Positions 52,262 through 59,793 of a stretch of DNA of 64,000 nt are shown here, piece by piece. The stretch spans positions 62,001-126,000 of the forward strand of contig NZ_JANLNW010000078.1 in assembly GCF_025465945.1 (NCBI RefSeq), written 5' to 3'. Both the position numbers and the translations under genes were made by a program. Numbering within the stretch: the stretch's first letter is position 1; each line of letters begins with the position of its first letter. This DNA is from Pseudomonas sp. 6D_7.1_Bac1. Lineage in GTDB: Bacteria; Pseudomonadota; Gammaproteobacteria; Pseudomonadales; Pseudomonadaceae. The notes under the pieces were generated by a model, which saw only the letters and a list, made by a program, of their open reading frames with translations, searched no databases and was not told the DNA's origin.

Positions 52262-52693
52262 GTGAAGGCGTTTCTCGGCGTATTACTGGCCTTGCCGCTC
52301 AGTGCATGGGCGGCGGAACCAGTGGCGGCGGTCGCGGCACCCGCGGTCGGTAGTGGCGTGGCCGGGCAGTTGACTCAGCTGGTGCTGGGTTTATTGCTGG
52401 TGTTGGGGTTGATCTTCTTCCTCGCCTGGCTGTTGCGTCGGGTCCAGCAGGCGGGTCCTGCCGGCAAAGGGCAAGTGATCGAACTGATCGGCTCGCGCGC
52501 CTTGGGGCCACGTGATCGCCTGGTGCTGGTGCAAGTCGGCAACGAGCAGATTCTGCTCGGACTGACCCCCGGCACCATCACCCCGCTGCATGTGCTCAAG
52601 GAGCCGGTTCAGGTTCCCAGTGCCGAACAAGCGACCCCCGAGTTTGCCCAGCGCCTGATGGAGTTGCTGGGTAAAGATAAGGATAAGAAGTAA
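52262..52693 (+). CDS. fliO: Flagellar biosynthetic protein FliO
   Basis: Predicted 143-aa membrane assembly factor for the FliP ring. It has a cleavable-looking N-terminal hydrophobic segment (AFLGVLLALPLSAWAAEP) and a membrane helix at about 38-60 (LVLGLLLVLGLIFFLAWLL), then the cytoplasmic domain GQVIELIGSRALGPRDRLVLVQVGNEQILLGLTPG. The GTG start directly follows the fliN stop. It overlaps fliP by one base. Confidence 0.93.
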   Translation: MKAFLGVLLALPLSAWAAEPVAAVAAPAVGSGVAGQLTQLVLGLLLVLGLIFFLAWLLRRVQQAGPAGKGQVIELIGSRALGPRDRLVLVQVGNEQILLGLTPGTITPLHVLKEPVQVPSAEQATPEFAQRLMELLGKDKDKK

Positions 52694-53442
52694 TGCCGTT
52701 GCGCATCCTGTTGACGTTGGTCCTGATGCTGGCTGCGCCGTTGGCGTTCGCTGCCGACCCGCTGTCGATTCCGGCGATCACCCTGGGCACGAACGCCAAT
52801 GGCGCTCAGGAATACTCGGTCAGCCTGCAAATCCTGTTGATCATGACGGCGCTGAGCTTCATTCCGGCGTTCGTCATGCTGATGACCAGTTTTACCCGGA
52901 TCATCATCGTTTTCTCGATCCTGCGTCAGGCCCTGGGCTTGCAGCAGACGCCGTCGAACCAGATCCTCACCGGTATGGCGCTGTTTCTGACCATGTTCAT
53001 CATGGCGCCGGTCTTTGATCGGGTGAATCGGGATGCCTTGCAGCCTTACCTGGCCGAGAAGCTTACCGCTCAGGATGCCGTGGCCAAGGCGCAAGTACCG
53101 ATCAAGGACTTCATGCTGGCGCAGACCCGCAGCAGCGACCTTGAGCTGTTCATGCGCCTGTCCAAACGCACGGACATCGCTACGCCAGATCAGGCTCCGT
53201 TGACCATCCTGGTGCCGGCTTTCGTGACGTCGGAACTGAAAACCGCATTCCAGATTGGTTTCATGATCTTCATTCCGTTCCTGATCATCGACCTGGTCGT
53301 CGCCAGTGTGCTGATGGCCATGGGTATGATGATGCTCTCGCCGCTGATCATTTCGCTGCCGTTCAAAATCATGTTGTTTGTGCTGGTGGATGGCTGGGCA
53401 TTGATCATCGGTACGCTGGCGAGCAGTTTCGGTGGCGTTTAG
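52693..53442 (+). CDS. fliP: Flagellar type III export protein FliP
   Basis: Predicted 249-aa core export-gate protein. A signal-like N-terminus (LRILLTLVLMLAAPLAFAADP) is followed by SLQILLIMTALSFIPAFVMLMTSFTRIIIVFSILRQALGLQQTPSNQILTGMALFLTMF and the C-terminal membrane helices (MIFIPFLIIDLVVASVLMAMGMMMLSPLIISLPFKIMLFVLVDGWALIIGTLA). Forms the FliP5Q4R1 pore. Confidence 0.98.
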   Translation: MPLRILLTLVLMLAAPLAFAADPLSIPAITLGTNANGAQEYSVSLQILLIMTALSFIPAFVMLMTSFTRIIIVFSILRQALGLQQTPSNQILTGMALFLTMFIMAPVFDRVNRDALQPYLAEKLTAQDAVAKAQVPIKDFMLAQTRSSDLELFMRLSKRTDIATPDQAPLTILVPAFVTSELKTAFQIGFMIFIPFLIIDLVVASVLMAMGMMMLSPLIISLPFKIMLFVLVDGWALIIGTLASSFGGV

Positions 53443-53466
53443 AACCTTGTGGGCGGGTAGGGCGAT

Positions 53467-53736
53467 ATGACTCCTGAAGTTGCGGTAGACCTGTTCCGGG
53501 AAGCACTCTGGCTGACCACCATGATGGTCGCCATACTGGTCGTTCCGAGTTTGCTGGTGGGCCTGCTGGTGGCGATGTTTCAGGCTGCCACCCAGATCAA
53601 CGAACAGACCCTGAGTTTCCTGCCGCGTTTGCTGGTGATGCTGGTGACCCTGATCGTTGCCGGCCCTTGGCTGATACAAACGTTCATGGAATACATCCTG
53701 CGCTTGTACACCAGTATTCCGCAGTTGATCGGCTAA
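53467..53736 (+). CDS. fliQ: Flagellar type III export protein FliQ
   Basis: Predicted 89-aa export-gate subunit with two membrane hairpin helices (TMMVAILVVPSLLVGLLVAMFQAATQINEQTLSFLPRLLVMLVTLIVAGPWLI). Normal length; 24 bp after fliP. Confidence 0.97.
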   Translation: MTPEVAVDLFREALWLTTMMVAILVVPSLLVGLLVAMFQAATQINEQTLSFLPRLLVMLVTLIVAGPWLIQTFMEYILRLYTSIPQLIG

Positions 53737-53739
53737 GCC

Positions 53740-54522
53740 ATGTCGTTGCTGGCGCTGACCGACGCGCAAATCAGTACCTGGGTGGCGAGCTTCATGCTGC
53801 CGCTGTTCCGGGTCGGCGCGGTGCTGATGACCATGCCGGTCTTCGGCACGACCCTGGTGCCCAGGCGTATACGGATGTATTTCGCGCTGGCGATAACGGT
53901 GGTCATCACGCCGGGCCTGCCGCCGATGCCGCAGGTCAATCCGCTGGATTTGAGTGGTCTGCTGCTGATTGCCGAACAGATCCTCATTGGCTCACTGCTG
54001 GGGTTCTCCTTGCAGTTGTTCTTCCAGGCGTTTGTCGTCGCCGGTCAAATTATTTCGATCCAGATGGGCATGGGCTTCGCGTCCATGGTCGACCCCACCA
54101 ACGGCGTATCGGCGGCGGTGATCGGGCAGTTTCTGACGATGCTGGTGACGCTACTGTTCCTGGGGATGAACGGCCATCTGGTGGTGTTCGAAGTCCTCAC
54201 TGAAAGCTTCACTACGTTGCCGGTCGGCAGCGCAACGCTGGTCAATCATTTCTGGGAAATGGCCGGCAAGATGGGCTGGGTGCTGGGAGCGGCAATGTTG
54301 CTGGTATTACCGGCAATCACCGCGCTGCTGGTGGTCAACATTGCCTTCGGGATCATGACCCGCGCGGCACCGCAGCTCAATATCTTCTCTATCGGTTTTC
54401 CGCTGACCCTGGTGCTGGGCCTGGTGATTTTCTGGGTCAGTCTGGGGGACATTCTCAATCAGTACCAACCGTTGGCCACCGAGGCCTTGCAGTTGTTGCG
54501 TGATATGGCACAGGCGCGCTGA
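53740..54522 (+). CDS. fliR: Flagellar type III export protein FliR
   Basis: Predicted 260-aa export-gate subunit with several membrane helices. Recognisable segments are FMLPLFRVGAVLMTMPVFGTTLVPRRIRMYFALAITVVITPGLP, AEQILIGSLLGFSLQLFFQAFVVAGQIISIQMGMGFASMVDP and AAPQLNIFSIGFPLTLVLGL. It follows fliQ by 3 bp. Confidence 0.97.
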   Translation: MSLLALTDAQISTWVASFMLPLFRVGAVLMTMPVFGTTLVPRRIRMYFALAITVVITPGLPPMPQVNPLDLSGLLLIAEQILIGSLLGFSLQLFFQAFVVAGQIISIQMGMGFASMVDPTNGVSAAVIGQFLTMLVTLLFLGMNGHLVVFEVLTESFTTLPVGSATLVNHFWEMAGKMGWVLGAAMLLVLPAITALLVVNIAFGIMTRAAPQLNIFSIGFPLTLVLGLVIFWVSLGDILNQYQPLATEALQLLRDMAQAR

Positions 54523-54525
54523 GTC

Positions 54526-55665
54526 ATGGCTGAAAGCGAGAGCGGTCAGGACAAGACGGAAGACCCCACGGAGAAGCGCAAAAAGGATTCCCGTGAAAAG
54601 GGCGAGATCGCCCGCTCCAAAGAACTCAATACCTTGGCGGTGATGCTGGCCGGGGCGGGTGCGCTGCTGATCTACGGCGGTGGACTGGCGCTGGACCTGC
54701 TGGAAATCATGCGCCTGAATTTCTCGCTGCCTCGTGAAGTGGTGCTCACTCCAGGCGCCATGGGCCTGTATTTGCTGAACTCGGGCAAGATCGCGATTCT
54801 CGCGGTGCAACCGGTGCTGATCAGCTTGCTGCTGGCGGCAATCATTGGTCCGATTTCTCTGGGGGGCTGGCTGTTTGCGGGCAGCAGCCTGGCGCCCAAG
54901 TTCAGTCGAATGAACCCGGCCAACGGCCTCAAGCGGATGTTTTCCTCCACGGCGTTGATCGAGTTGCTCAAGGCCCTGGCAAAATTCCTGCTGGTGCTGT
55001 TCGTTGCGCTAAGCGTGCTGCGCTCGGACATCGACGACTTGTTGCGAATCGCCCATGAACCGCTGGAACAGGCGATTATCCACAGTGTGCAACTGGTGGG
55101 TTGGAGCACCTTATGGATGGCCTGCGGGTTGATTCTGATCGCCGCAGTCGATGTGCCGGTTCAGTTGTACCAGAGCCACAAGAAACTGCTGATGACCAAG
55201 CAGGAAGTGCGCGATGAGCACAAGGACCAGGAAGGTCGCCCTGAGGTTAAACAGCGGATTCGCCAGCTACAGCGTGAAATGTCTCAGCGGCGGATGATGG
55301 CGGCCATTCCTGAGGCCGATGTGATCATCACCAACCCGACCCACTATGCCGTGGCGCTCAAGTACGACCCGGAAAAGGGCGGCGCGCCGATGCTGGTGGC
55401 CAAGGGTAACGACTTCCTGGCGCTGAAAATCCGCGAAATCGCTGTGGCAAACGGGGTCCTGTTGCTTGAATCGCCGGCCCTGGCGCGTTCGATCTACTAC
55501 TCCACCGAACTCGACCAGGAAATTCCCGGCGGGCTCTATCTGGCGGTCGCCCAGGTACTGGCCTACGTCTACCAGATCCGCCAGCACCGCGCTGGCAAGG
55601 GCAAACGCCCGGATCCGCTCAAGGACGATTTGCCGATTCCACCGGATCTGCGCCGCGATTCCTGA
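54526..55665 (+). CDS. flhB: Flagellar type III export switch protein FlhB
   Basis: Predicted 379-aa export apparatus protein that switches substrate class upon hook completion. Four membrane helices lie between about 30 and 215. The autocleavage motif NPTH is at Asn270-Pro271. The N-terminus SESGQDKTEDPTEKRKKDSREKGEIARSKE is standard. The C-terminal tail ends DDLPIPPDLRRDS. Copies of the DNA for this tail occur again at 56593-56618 (26 identical bases) and, diverged, at 57510-57535, on either side of the accessory genes downstream. Confidence 0.97.
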   Translation: MAESESGQDKTEDPTEKRKKDSREKGEIARSKELNTLAVMLAGAGALLIYGGGLALDLLEIMRLNFSLPREVVLTPGAMGLYLLNSGKIAILAVQPVLISLLLAAIIGPISLGGWLFAGSSLAPKFSRMNPANGLKRMFSSTALIELLKALAKFLLVLFVALSVLRSDIDDLLRIAHEPLEQAIIHSVQLVGWSTLWMACGLILIAAVDVPVQLYQSHKKLLMTKQEVRDEHKDQEGRPEVKQRIRQLQREMSQRRMMAAIPEADVIITNPTHYAVALKYDPEKGGAPMLVAKGNDFLALKIREIAVANGVLLLESPALARSIYYSTELDQEIPGGLYLAVAQVLAYVYQIRQHRAGKGKRPDPLKDDLPIPPDLRRDS

Positions 55666-55685
55666 CCGGCTCATCTCTTGGCGGT

Positions 55686-55880
55686 GTACGCCGATCAAAA
55701 TTGGGGGAGCTTGCTTGCCTGCGATGGCGGCCTGACAGCCGGCCAACCCCTTACAGATGTACATCAATCAAAACTGTGGGAGCTGGCTTGCCTGCGAAGA
55801 CGGCCTGACAGTCGACCCATCTCCCGCAGACGTACACCAATCAAAACTGTGGGAGCGAGCCTGCTCGCGAAGGCCGCACC
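55686..55880. repeat. Three tandem 73-bp units with REP-like cores
   Basis: The marker TCAAAA begins at 55695, 55768 and 55841, exactly 73 bp apart. Each unit has GTACRYCRATCAAAAYTG followed by GGGAGC and a REP-like palindrome. Units 1 and 2 carry CTTGCCTGCGA; unit 3 carries the GCGAGCCTGCTCGCGA form found elsewhere in the window. Unit 3 is partial at its 3' end. Confidence 0.85.
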
Positions 55881-55934
55881 GCGGTGTATCAGGAGAATCG
55901 CTAATAGCTGTTTGAGCTGATGACCAAACACCTG

Positions 55935-55970
55935 AAAGCCCCCGCCTTCAAGAGACGCGCGGGGCTTTTT
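55935..55970. terminator. Hairpin terminator between convergent flhB and DUF3077-type gene
   Basis: AAAGCCCC (55935-55942) pairs with GGGGCTTT (55961-55968), extended inward by CGC/GCG with one bulge, followed by TTTTT at 55966-55970. Its position between converging transcripts suggests it can serve both. Confidence 0.8.
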
Positions 55971-55972
55971 AT

Positions 55973-56260
55973 TCAATCGCGATTATTACCTGGCGCCTCC
56001 AGCACCTTCACCACGTCATCGATGACGGCTTTGCTCATCTCCTGCAAGTAGTGGGAGGCCCAGGCATAGCGGTCGGTTTTGCGCTCCATCGCTGCATCTT
56101 CGGCCAGCATCTTGGAGAGGTGGAGCAAGTCGGACACGTGGGACAAGGCTTCGTGGATCGAGACGCCACTGTTGACGCGGAACAGGGCTTGATCGTTGTG
56201 GATGGAGAAGGGGGTGAGGCCGGCGGTTTTTAAATCATGGAGGTGCGAAGGTTTGTTCAT
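55973..56260 (-). CDS. DUF3077-type small protein
   Basis: Predicted 95-aa protein (MNKPSHLHDLKTAGLTPFSI, FRVNSGVSIHEALSHVSDLLHLSKMLAEDAAM, YAWASHYLQEMSKAVIDDVVKVLEA). The F-x-V-x-SGVS-x-x-x-AL-x-x-x-S-x-LL pattern matches the DUF3077 family common in Pseudomonas, whose function is unknown. I chose the ATG at 56260 (complement) since the family begins there; the frame is open 54 codons further upstream, but that part overlaps a structured leader and has no family likeness. It is the only gene on the - strand in this window and interrupts the usual flhB-flhA neighbourhood. Confidence 0.75.
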   Translation of the reverse strand: MNKPSHLHDLKTAGLTPFSIHNDQALFRVNSGVSIHEALSHVSDLLHLSKMLAEDAAMERKTDRYAWASHYLQEMSKAVIDDVVKVLEAPGNNRD

Positions 56261-56286
56261 GGCGAGGATCTCGTTTACTGGTTGGA

Positions 56287-56442
56287 GCTGCCACGTTCGT
56301 TTCCAAGCGAATGGGTGGCAGCTGTACGCAGGTTGGAAAACCGGGGTAAACGAGCCCGGCAGACCCCGAAGGTCTCCCGCGCACAGCCGCCATAAAGCAT
56401 GGGCGTAAAAAAGCGCCAGCATACGTTATGAAGGGCGCTTTT
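56287..56442 (-). ncRNA. Structured leader RNA candidate upstream of the DUF3077-type gene
   Basis: Read on the - strand, three stems stand in a row before the start codon. They are AAAAGCGCC/GGCGCTTTT (56408-56442), AGACC/GGTCT closing a UUCG-type tetraloop (near 56361-56374), and AGCTGCCAC/GTGGCAGCT (56287-56295 and 56316-56324) with an inner TTCG/CGAA stem. The first stem with its T-run could be a terminator or anti-terminator element. I recall similar sequence upstream of other small Pseudomonas genes, but cannot verify this here. Confidence 0.4.
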
Positions 56443-56592
56443 GCGCCGTTTACTCGCCGGGTTTCCAAGCCCGGCCGCTGATTTGGCAGCGACTGCCGAA
56501 GACTAGCGATGCCACTTCCGAGCGGCAACCTTGAAAACCTGTCGGAAGTTTCCCTGTGTTGATCGTTCCCACAGGAGTGTGGGAGCGATCCG

Positions 56593-56618
56593 GATTTGCC
56601 GATTCCACCGGATCTGCG
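56593..56618 (+). repeat. Duplicate of the flhB 3' end
   Basis: These 26 bases are identical to 55627-55652 inside flhB. In frame, the surrounding DNA reads DPDLPIPPDLRRDA and a stop, against DDLPIPPDLRRDS and a stop in flhB. A more diverged third copy (20 of 26 bases, reading SDLPILPDLRLAPE) is at 57510-57535. The copies flank the accessory genes. Confidence 0.85.
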
Positions 56619-56783
56619 TCGCGACGCTTGATGACGCCTACCGTTCGTCTTAAAAGTGCCACCGCCTGTTAGTTCTGACAGTAGACCCCGACGGCTTTAC
56701 ATCATTTGATGAGTGCTGGGGCCTGATGCGGGTTTGGAGGCTGTACACCGGGCCATGATTGACTACTCAGTGAGGCAAGTATC

Positions 56784-57446
56784 ATGAGCGATCGTCTGTA
56801 CAGGCGGCTTGAAGGCATGGCGTTGGAGTTTGTATCCGGGGTGCTGGAAGAGAAACCGGCAGAGGGAGCCATCGGTTATACGGTGACGTTTAAGTTGCTC
56901 TTGGATTTTACGCATTTTGTGCACATGGCCAATCGGTACATTCCTGGGTACCTGGAGAGTCCGATCAACGCGATTCGTCCCGAGCTTGGTGGGTTGGCCT
57001 ACCATCTTTCTTACGACTACTTTTCTGGTGCTGCTGGCAACATTCACTCCTCGCAAGCGTTGTTCAACATCTTCTCAAACCCTGAGTTTTATATGAGTGA
57101 GTGGTCAAGTGGTGGTCTTTCAAGGCGCTATGCGAATCCTGACCTCAAGGTGGAGGGTAACGAGTTAATTATCAAAGCGACTCAAGACTTCCGTTGGGAC
57201 AAGGATAAGCGCCAGGTGGTCATTGGCGACTTGCCGGTGATTGGATTTAACTGGGCGCTCAACCTTTTACAGGGACATACAACGGCGCCAGATATCCAGG
57301 CGCCGACGACCAAAGTGGTTTTGGGGTATGCCCAAGAAGACAGCGTGATCGTCGAGGGTGCCAAGATGCTTCGGGGAACGCTCTACATGACCGCAAGCAA
57401 GCTGCGGTTTGGCGCCATCACCGCAAGCGATATCAAGGTCGCGTAA
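56784..57446 (+). CDS. Protein of unknown function inserted between flhB and flhA
   Basis: Predicted 220-aa protein that I do not recognise. No signal peptide or membrane helix is evident; it is rich in aromatic residues (YTVTFKLLLDFTHFVHMANRYIPGYL, YHLSYDYFSGAAGNIHSSQALFNIFSNPEFYMSEW) and has a later half with beta-like segments (NELIIKATQDFRWDKDKRQVVIGDLPVIGFNWALNLL). Its base composition looks less GC-rich than the flanking flagellar genes, and it stands between duplicated flhB tails, so it was probably acquired. The ATG follows a GTGAGGCAAG ribosome-binding site. Confidence 0.75.
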   Translation: MSDRLYRRLEGMALEFVSGVLEEKPAEGAIGYTVTFKLLLDFTHFVHMANRYIPGYLESPINAIRPELGGLAYHLSYDYFSGAAGNIHSSQALFNIFSNPEFYMSEWSSGGLSRRYANPDLKVEGNELIIKATQDFRWDKDKRQVVIGDLPVIGFNWALNLLQGHTTAPDIQAPTTKVVLGYAQEDSVIVEGAKMLRGTLYMTASKLRFGAITASDIKVA

Positions 57447-57509
57447 TAGTCCGCGTGGCGGTTTTTTGCTGTATCGGAACGCTAAGCGCTGATTTCGCCA
57501 TCTTCAAGC

Positions 57510-57535
57510 GATCTGCCGATTTTGCCAGATTTGCG
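57510..57535 (+). repeat. Diverged third copy of the flhB 3' tail
   Basis: GATCTGCCGATTTTGCCAGA and the next six bases match 20 of 26 positions of flhB 55627-55652 and encode DLPILPDL in the corresponding frame. It lies about 45 bp upstream of the flhA promoter. It could be the oldest scar of insertion at this junction. Confidence 0.6.
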
Positions 57536-57576
57536 TCTGGCCCCTGAGCCCCTCTATTCCCGTCCCCTGCAAAAGT

Positions 57577-57592
57577 TGGAAGGCTTCTTGCA
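57577..57592 (+). promoter_or_regulatory. Sigma-54 promoter of flhA
   Basis: TGGAAGGCTTCTTGCA has GG (57578-57579) and GC (57590-57591) 10 nt apart and TTGC at -12. It lies about 60 bp upstream of flhA, whose dependence on RpoN and FleQ is known in Pseudomonas. Confidence 0.85.
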
Positions 57593-57618
57593 ATAGCCCG
57601 CCTGCGCCCGCTTCAGGC

Positions 57619-57632
57619 GTCAAAAGTTTGCT
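57619..57632. promoter_or_regulatory. Candidate FleQ box downstream of the flhA promoter
   Basis: GTCAAAAGTTTGCT matches 9 of 14 positions of the FleQ operator and has the TCAA-N4-TTGC layout seen at fliE. It sits in the leader, where FleQ binds at flhA in P. aeruginosa. Confidence 0.4.
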
Positions 57633-57652
57633 TCAAGGAACGGGGAATACCG

Positions 57653-59782
57653 GTGGATCGCTCTCAGTTAATCAACAGTGCCCGCAGCAACCTGGCAGAC
57701 CTCAGTCGAGGCAATCTGGGTGTGCCGCTGTTGCTGTTGGTCATGCTGGCCATGATGATGTTGCCGGTTCCGCCGTTCCTGCTCGACGTGTTCTTCACCT
57801 TCAACATTGCGCTGTCGATTGTCGTGCTGCTGGTCTGCGTCTACGCCTTGCGGCCGCTGGACTTTGCGGTGTTTCCGACCATCCTGCTGGTCGCCACGCT
57901 GTTGCGACTGGCATTGAACGTGGCCTCGACCCGGGTGGTGATGCTTCACGGTCAGGACGGCCATGCCGCCGCCGGTAAGGTGATCCAGGCCTTCGGTGAG
58001 GTGGTGATCGGCGGTAACTACGTGGTCGGTATCGTGGTGTTCGCGATTTTGATGATCATCAACTTCGTCGTGGTGACCAAAGGTGCCGGACGGATTTCCG
58101 AGGTCAGCGCGCGCTTCACCCTCGATGCGATGCCGGGCAAACAGATGGCGATCGATGCCGACTTGAACGCCGGCCTGATCGACCAGCCCCAGGCCAAGCT
58201 GCGCCGTATGGAAGTGGCCCAGGAGGCCGAGTTCTACGGTTCGATGGACGGTGCCAGCAAGTTCGTGCGCGGTGACGCCATTGCCGGTCTGCTGATTCTG
58301 TTCATCAACCTGATCGGCGGCATGGCGGTCGGGATCTTTCAGCACGGTATGACCTTCGGTGATGCCGGCAAGGTCTACGCGTTGCTGACCATCGGTGACG
58401 GTTTGGTGGCGCAATTGCCATCACTGCTGCTGTCCACCGCAGCGGCGATCATGGTGACCCGTGCTTCCGGTTCGGAAGACATGGGCAAGCAGATCAATCG
58501 GCAGATGTTCGCCTCGCCAAAAGCCTTGGCGGTGGCGGCCGGTTTGATGGCGGTCATGGGCCTGGTGCCAGGCATGCCGCACTTCTCCTTTCTCAGCATG
58601 GCCGCCGTGGCGGCGGGTGCTGCGTATCTGTTCTGGAAGAAGCAGAACATCGTCAAGGTTCAGGCTCTGGAAGAGGTCAAGCGCCAGCAGGAGCTGCTGC
58701 CGTCGCCGGCACGGGCCATGGAAACCAAAGAGCTGGGCTGGGATGACGTGACCCCGATCGACATGATCGGCCTGGAAGTCGGTTACCGGCTGATTCCACT
58801 GGTGGATCGCAACCAGGGCGGTCAGTTGCTGGCGCGAATCAAGGGTGTGCGCAAGAAGCTTTCCCAGGACCTGGGCTTCCTGATGCCGACCGTGCACATC
58901 CGCGACAACCTCGACCTGGCACCGAGCGCCTACCGCCTGACGCTGATGGGGGTGATCCTCGCCGAGGCGGAGATTTATCCGGATCGCGAGCTGGCGATCA
59001 ACCCTGGGCAGGTCTACGGCTCACTCAATGGCATTACCGCCAAAGATCCGGCCTTCGGTCTGGAGGCGGTCTGGATCGAAATCAGCCAGCGTGCTCAGGC
59101 GCAGTCTCTGGGTTACACCGTGGTCGACGCCAGCACGGTGGTGGCGACTCACCTCAATCAGATTTTGTACAAGCACTCCAGTGAACTGATCGGCCACGAA
59201 GAAGTTCAGCAGCTCATGCAGTTGCTGGCCAAAAGCTCGCCAAAACTGGCCGAGGAACTGGTGCCGGGTGTTGTTTCGCTGTCGCAGCTGCTCAAAGTAC
59301 TGCAAGCCTTGTTGGCCGAACAGGTTCCGGTTCGCGACATTCGCAGCATTGCCGAAGCCATCGCCAACAATGCCTCCAAGAGTCAAGATACTGCCGCTCT
59401 GGTGGCCGCCGTACGGGTAGGCGTATCACGCGCTATCGTCCAAAGCATTGTAGGTACTGAGTCCGAGCTGCCTGTCATCACCTTGGAACCAAGGTTGGAA
59501 CAAATATTGCTCAATAGTCTTCAGAAGGCAGGACAAGGCTCGGAAGAGGGTGTTCTGCTGGAGCCAAGCATGGCAGAGAAGCTGCAGCGCTCGTTGATCG
59601 AAGCCGCGCAGCGTCAGGAAATGCAAGGTCATCCGGTAATTCTGTTGGTAGCAGGTCCGGTTCGCGCGATGCTTTCGCGATTCGGACGTCTGGCAGTCCC
59701 GGGGTTGCATGTGTTGGCGTACCAGGAAATTCCTGACAACAAGCAAGTGACCATCGTTGCGACAGTAGGGCCCAACGGCTGA
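57653..59782 (+). CDS. flhA: Flagellar type III export protein FlhA
   Basis: Predicted 709-aa export-gate protein. Eight membrane helices occupy the first 330 residues, with the FHIPEP-family signature RLALNVASTRVVMLHGQDGHAAAGKVIQAFGEVVIGGN. The large cytoplasmic domain (about 360-709) forms the nonameric substrate ring. GTG start at 57653 with GGAACGGGG upstream. It is separated from flhB by the accessory insertion, but its own sigma-54 promoter keeps it independent. Confidence 0.97.
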   Translation: MDRSQLINSARSNLADLSRGNLGVPLLLLVMLAMMMLPVPPFLLDVFFTFNIALSIVVLLVCVYALRPLDFAVFPTILLVATLLRLALNVASTRVVMLHGQDGHAAAGKVIQAFGEVVIGGNYVVGIVVFAILMIINFVVVTKGAGRISEVSARFTLDAMPGKQMAIDADLNAGLIDQPQAKLRRMEVAQEAEFYGSMDGASKFVRGDAIAGLLILFINLIGGMAVGIFQHGMTFGDAGKVYALLTIGDGLVAQLPSLLLSTAAAIMVTRASGSEDMGKQINRQMFASPKALAVAAGLMAVMGLVPGMPHFSFLSMAAVAAGAAYLFWKKQNIVKVQALEEVKRQQELLPSPARAMETKELGWDDVTPIDMIGLEVGYRLIPLVDRNQGGQLLARIKGVRKKLSQDLGFLMPTVHIRDNLDLAPSAYRLTLMGVILAEAEIYPDRELAINPGQVYGSLNGITAKDPAFGLEAVWIEISQRAQAQSLGYTVVDASTVVATHLNQILYKHSSELIGHEEVQQLMQLLAKSSPKLAEELVPGVVSLSQLLKVLQALLAEQVPVRDIRSIAEAIANNASKSQDTAALVAAVRVGVSRAIVQSIVGTESELPVITLEPRLEQILLNSLQKAGQGSEEGVLLEPSMAEKLQRSLIEAAQRQEMQGHPVILLVAGPVRAMLSRFGRLAVPGLHVLAYQEIPDNKQVTIVATVGPNG

Positions 59783-59793
59783 GGTAGTGGTTT

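Larger units (their letters stand above)
55666..55972. other. Intergenic region between flhB and the DUF3077-type gene
   Basis: No gene is visible in this 307-bp stretch. It contains three diverged 73-bp tandem repeat units carrying REP-like cores (about 55686-55880) and a hairpin terminator (55935-55970). Confidence 0.7.
56261..56783. other. Intergenic region between the DUF3077-type gene and the 220-aa gene
   Basis: This 523-bp stretch has no convincing gene. It holds a set of hairpins forming the leader of the - strand gene (56287-56442), a small hairpin with REP-like arms (about 56566-56588) and a 26-bp duplicate of the flhB 3' tail (56593-56618). Confidence 0.65.

Noticed and set aside
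55686..55880. Possible CRISPR array
   Set aside because: Only three units, period 73 bp, and the conserved part spans most of the unit with no unique spacers; it is a REP-containing tandem repeat.
56261..56422. N-terminal extension of the DUF3077-type protein (frame open 54 codons upstream)
   Set aside because: The extension covers the hairpin-rich leader and has no family likeness; the ATG at 56260 gives the family's normal N-terminus.
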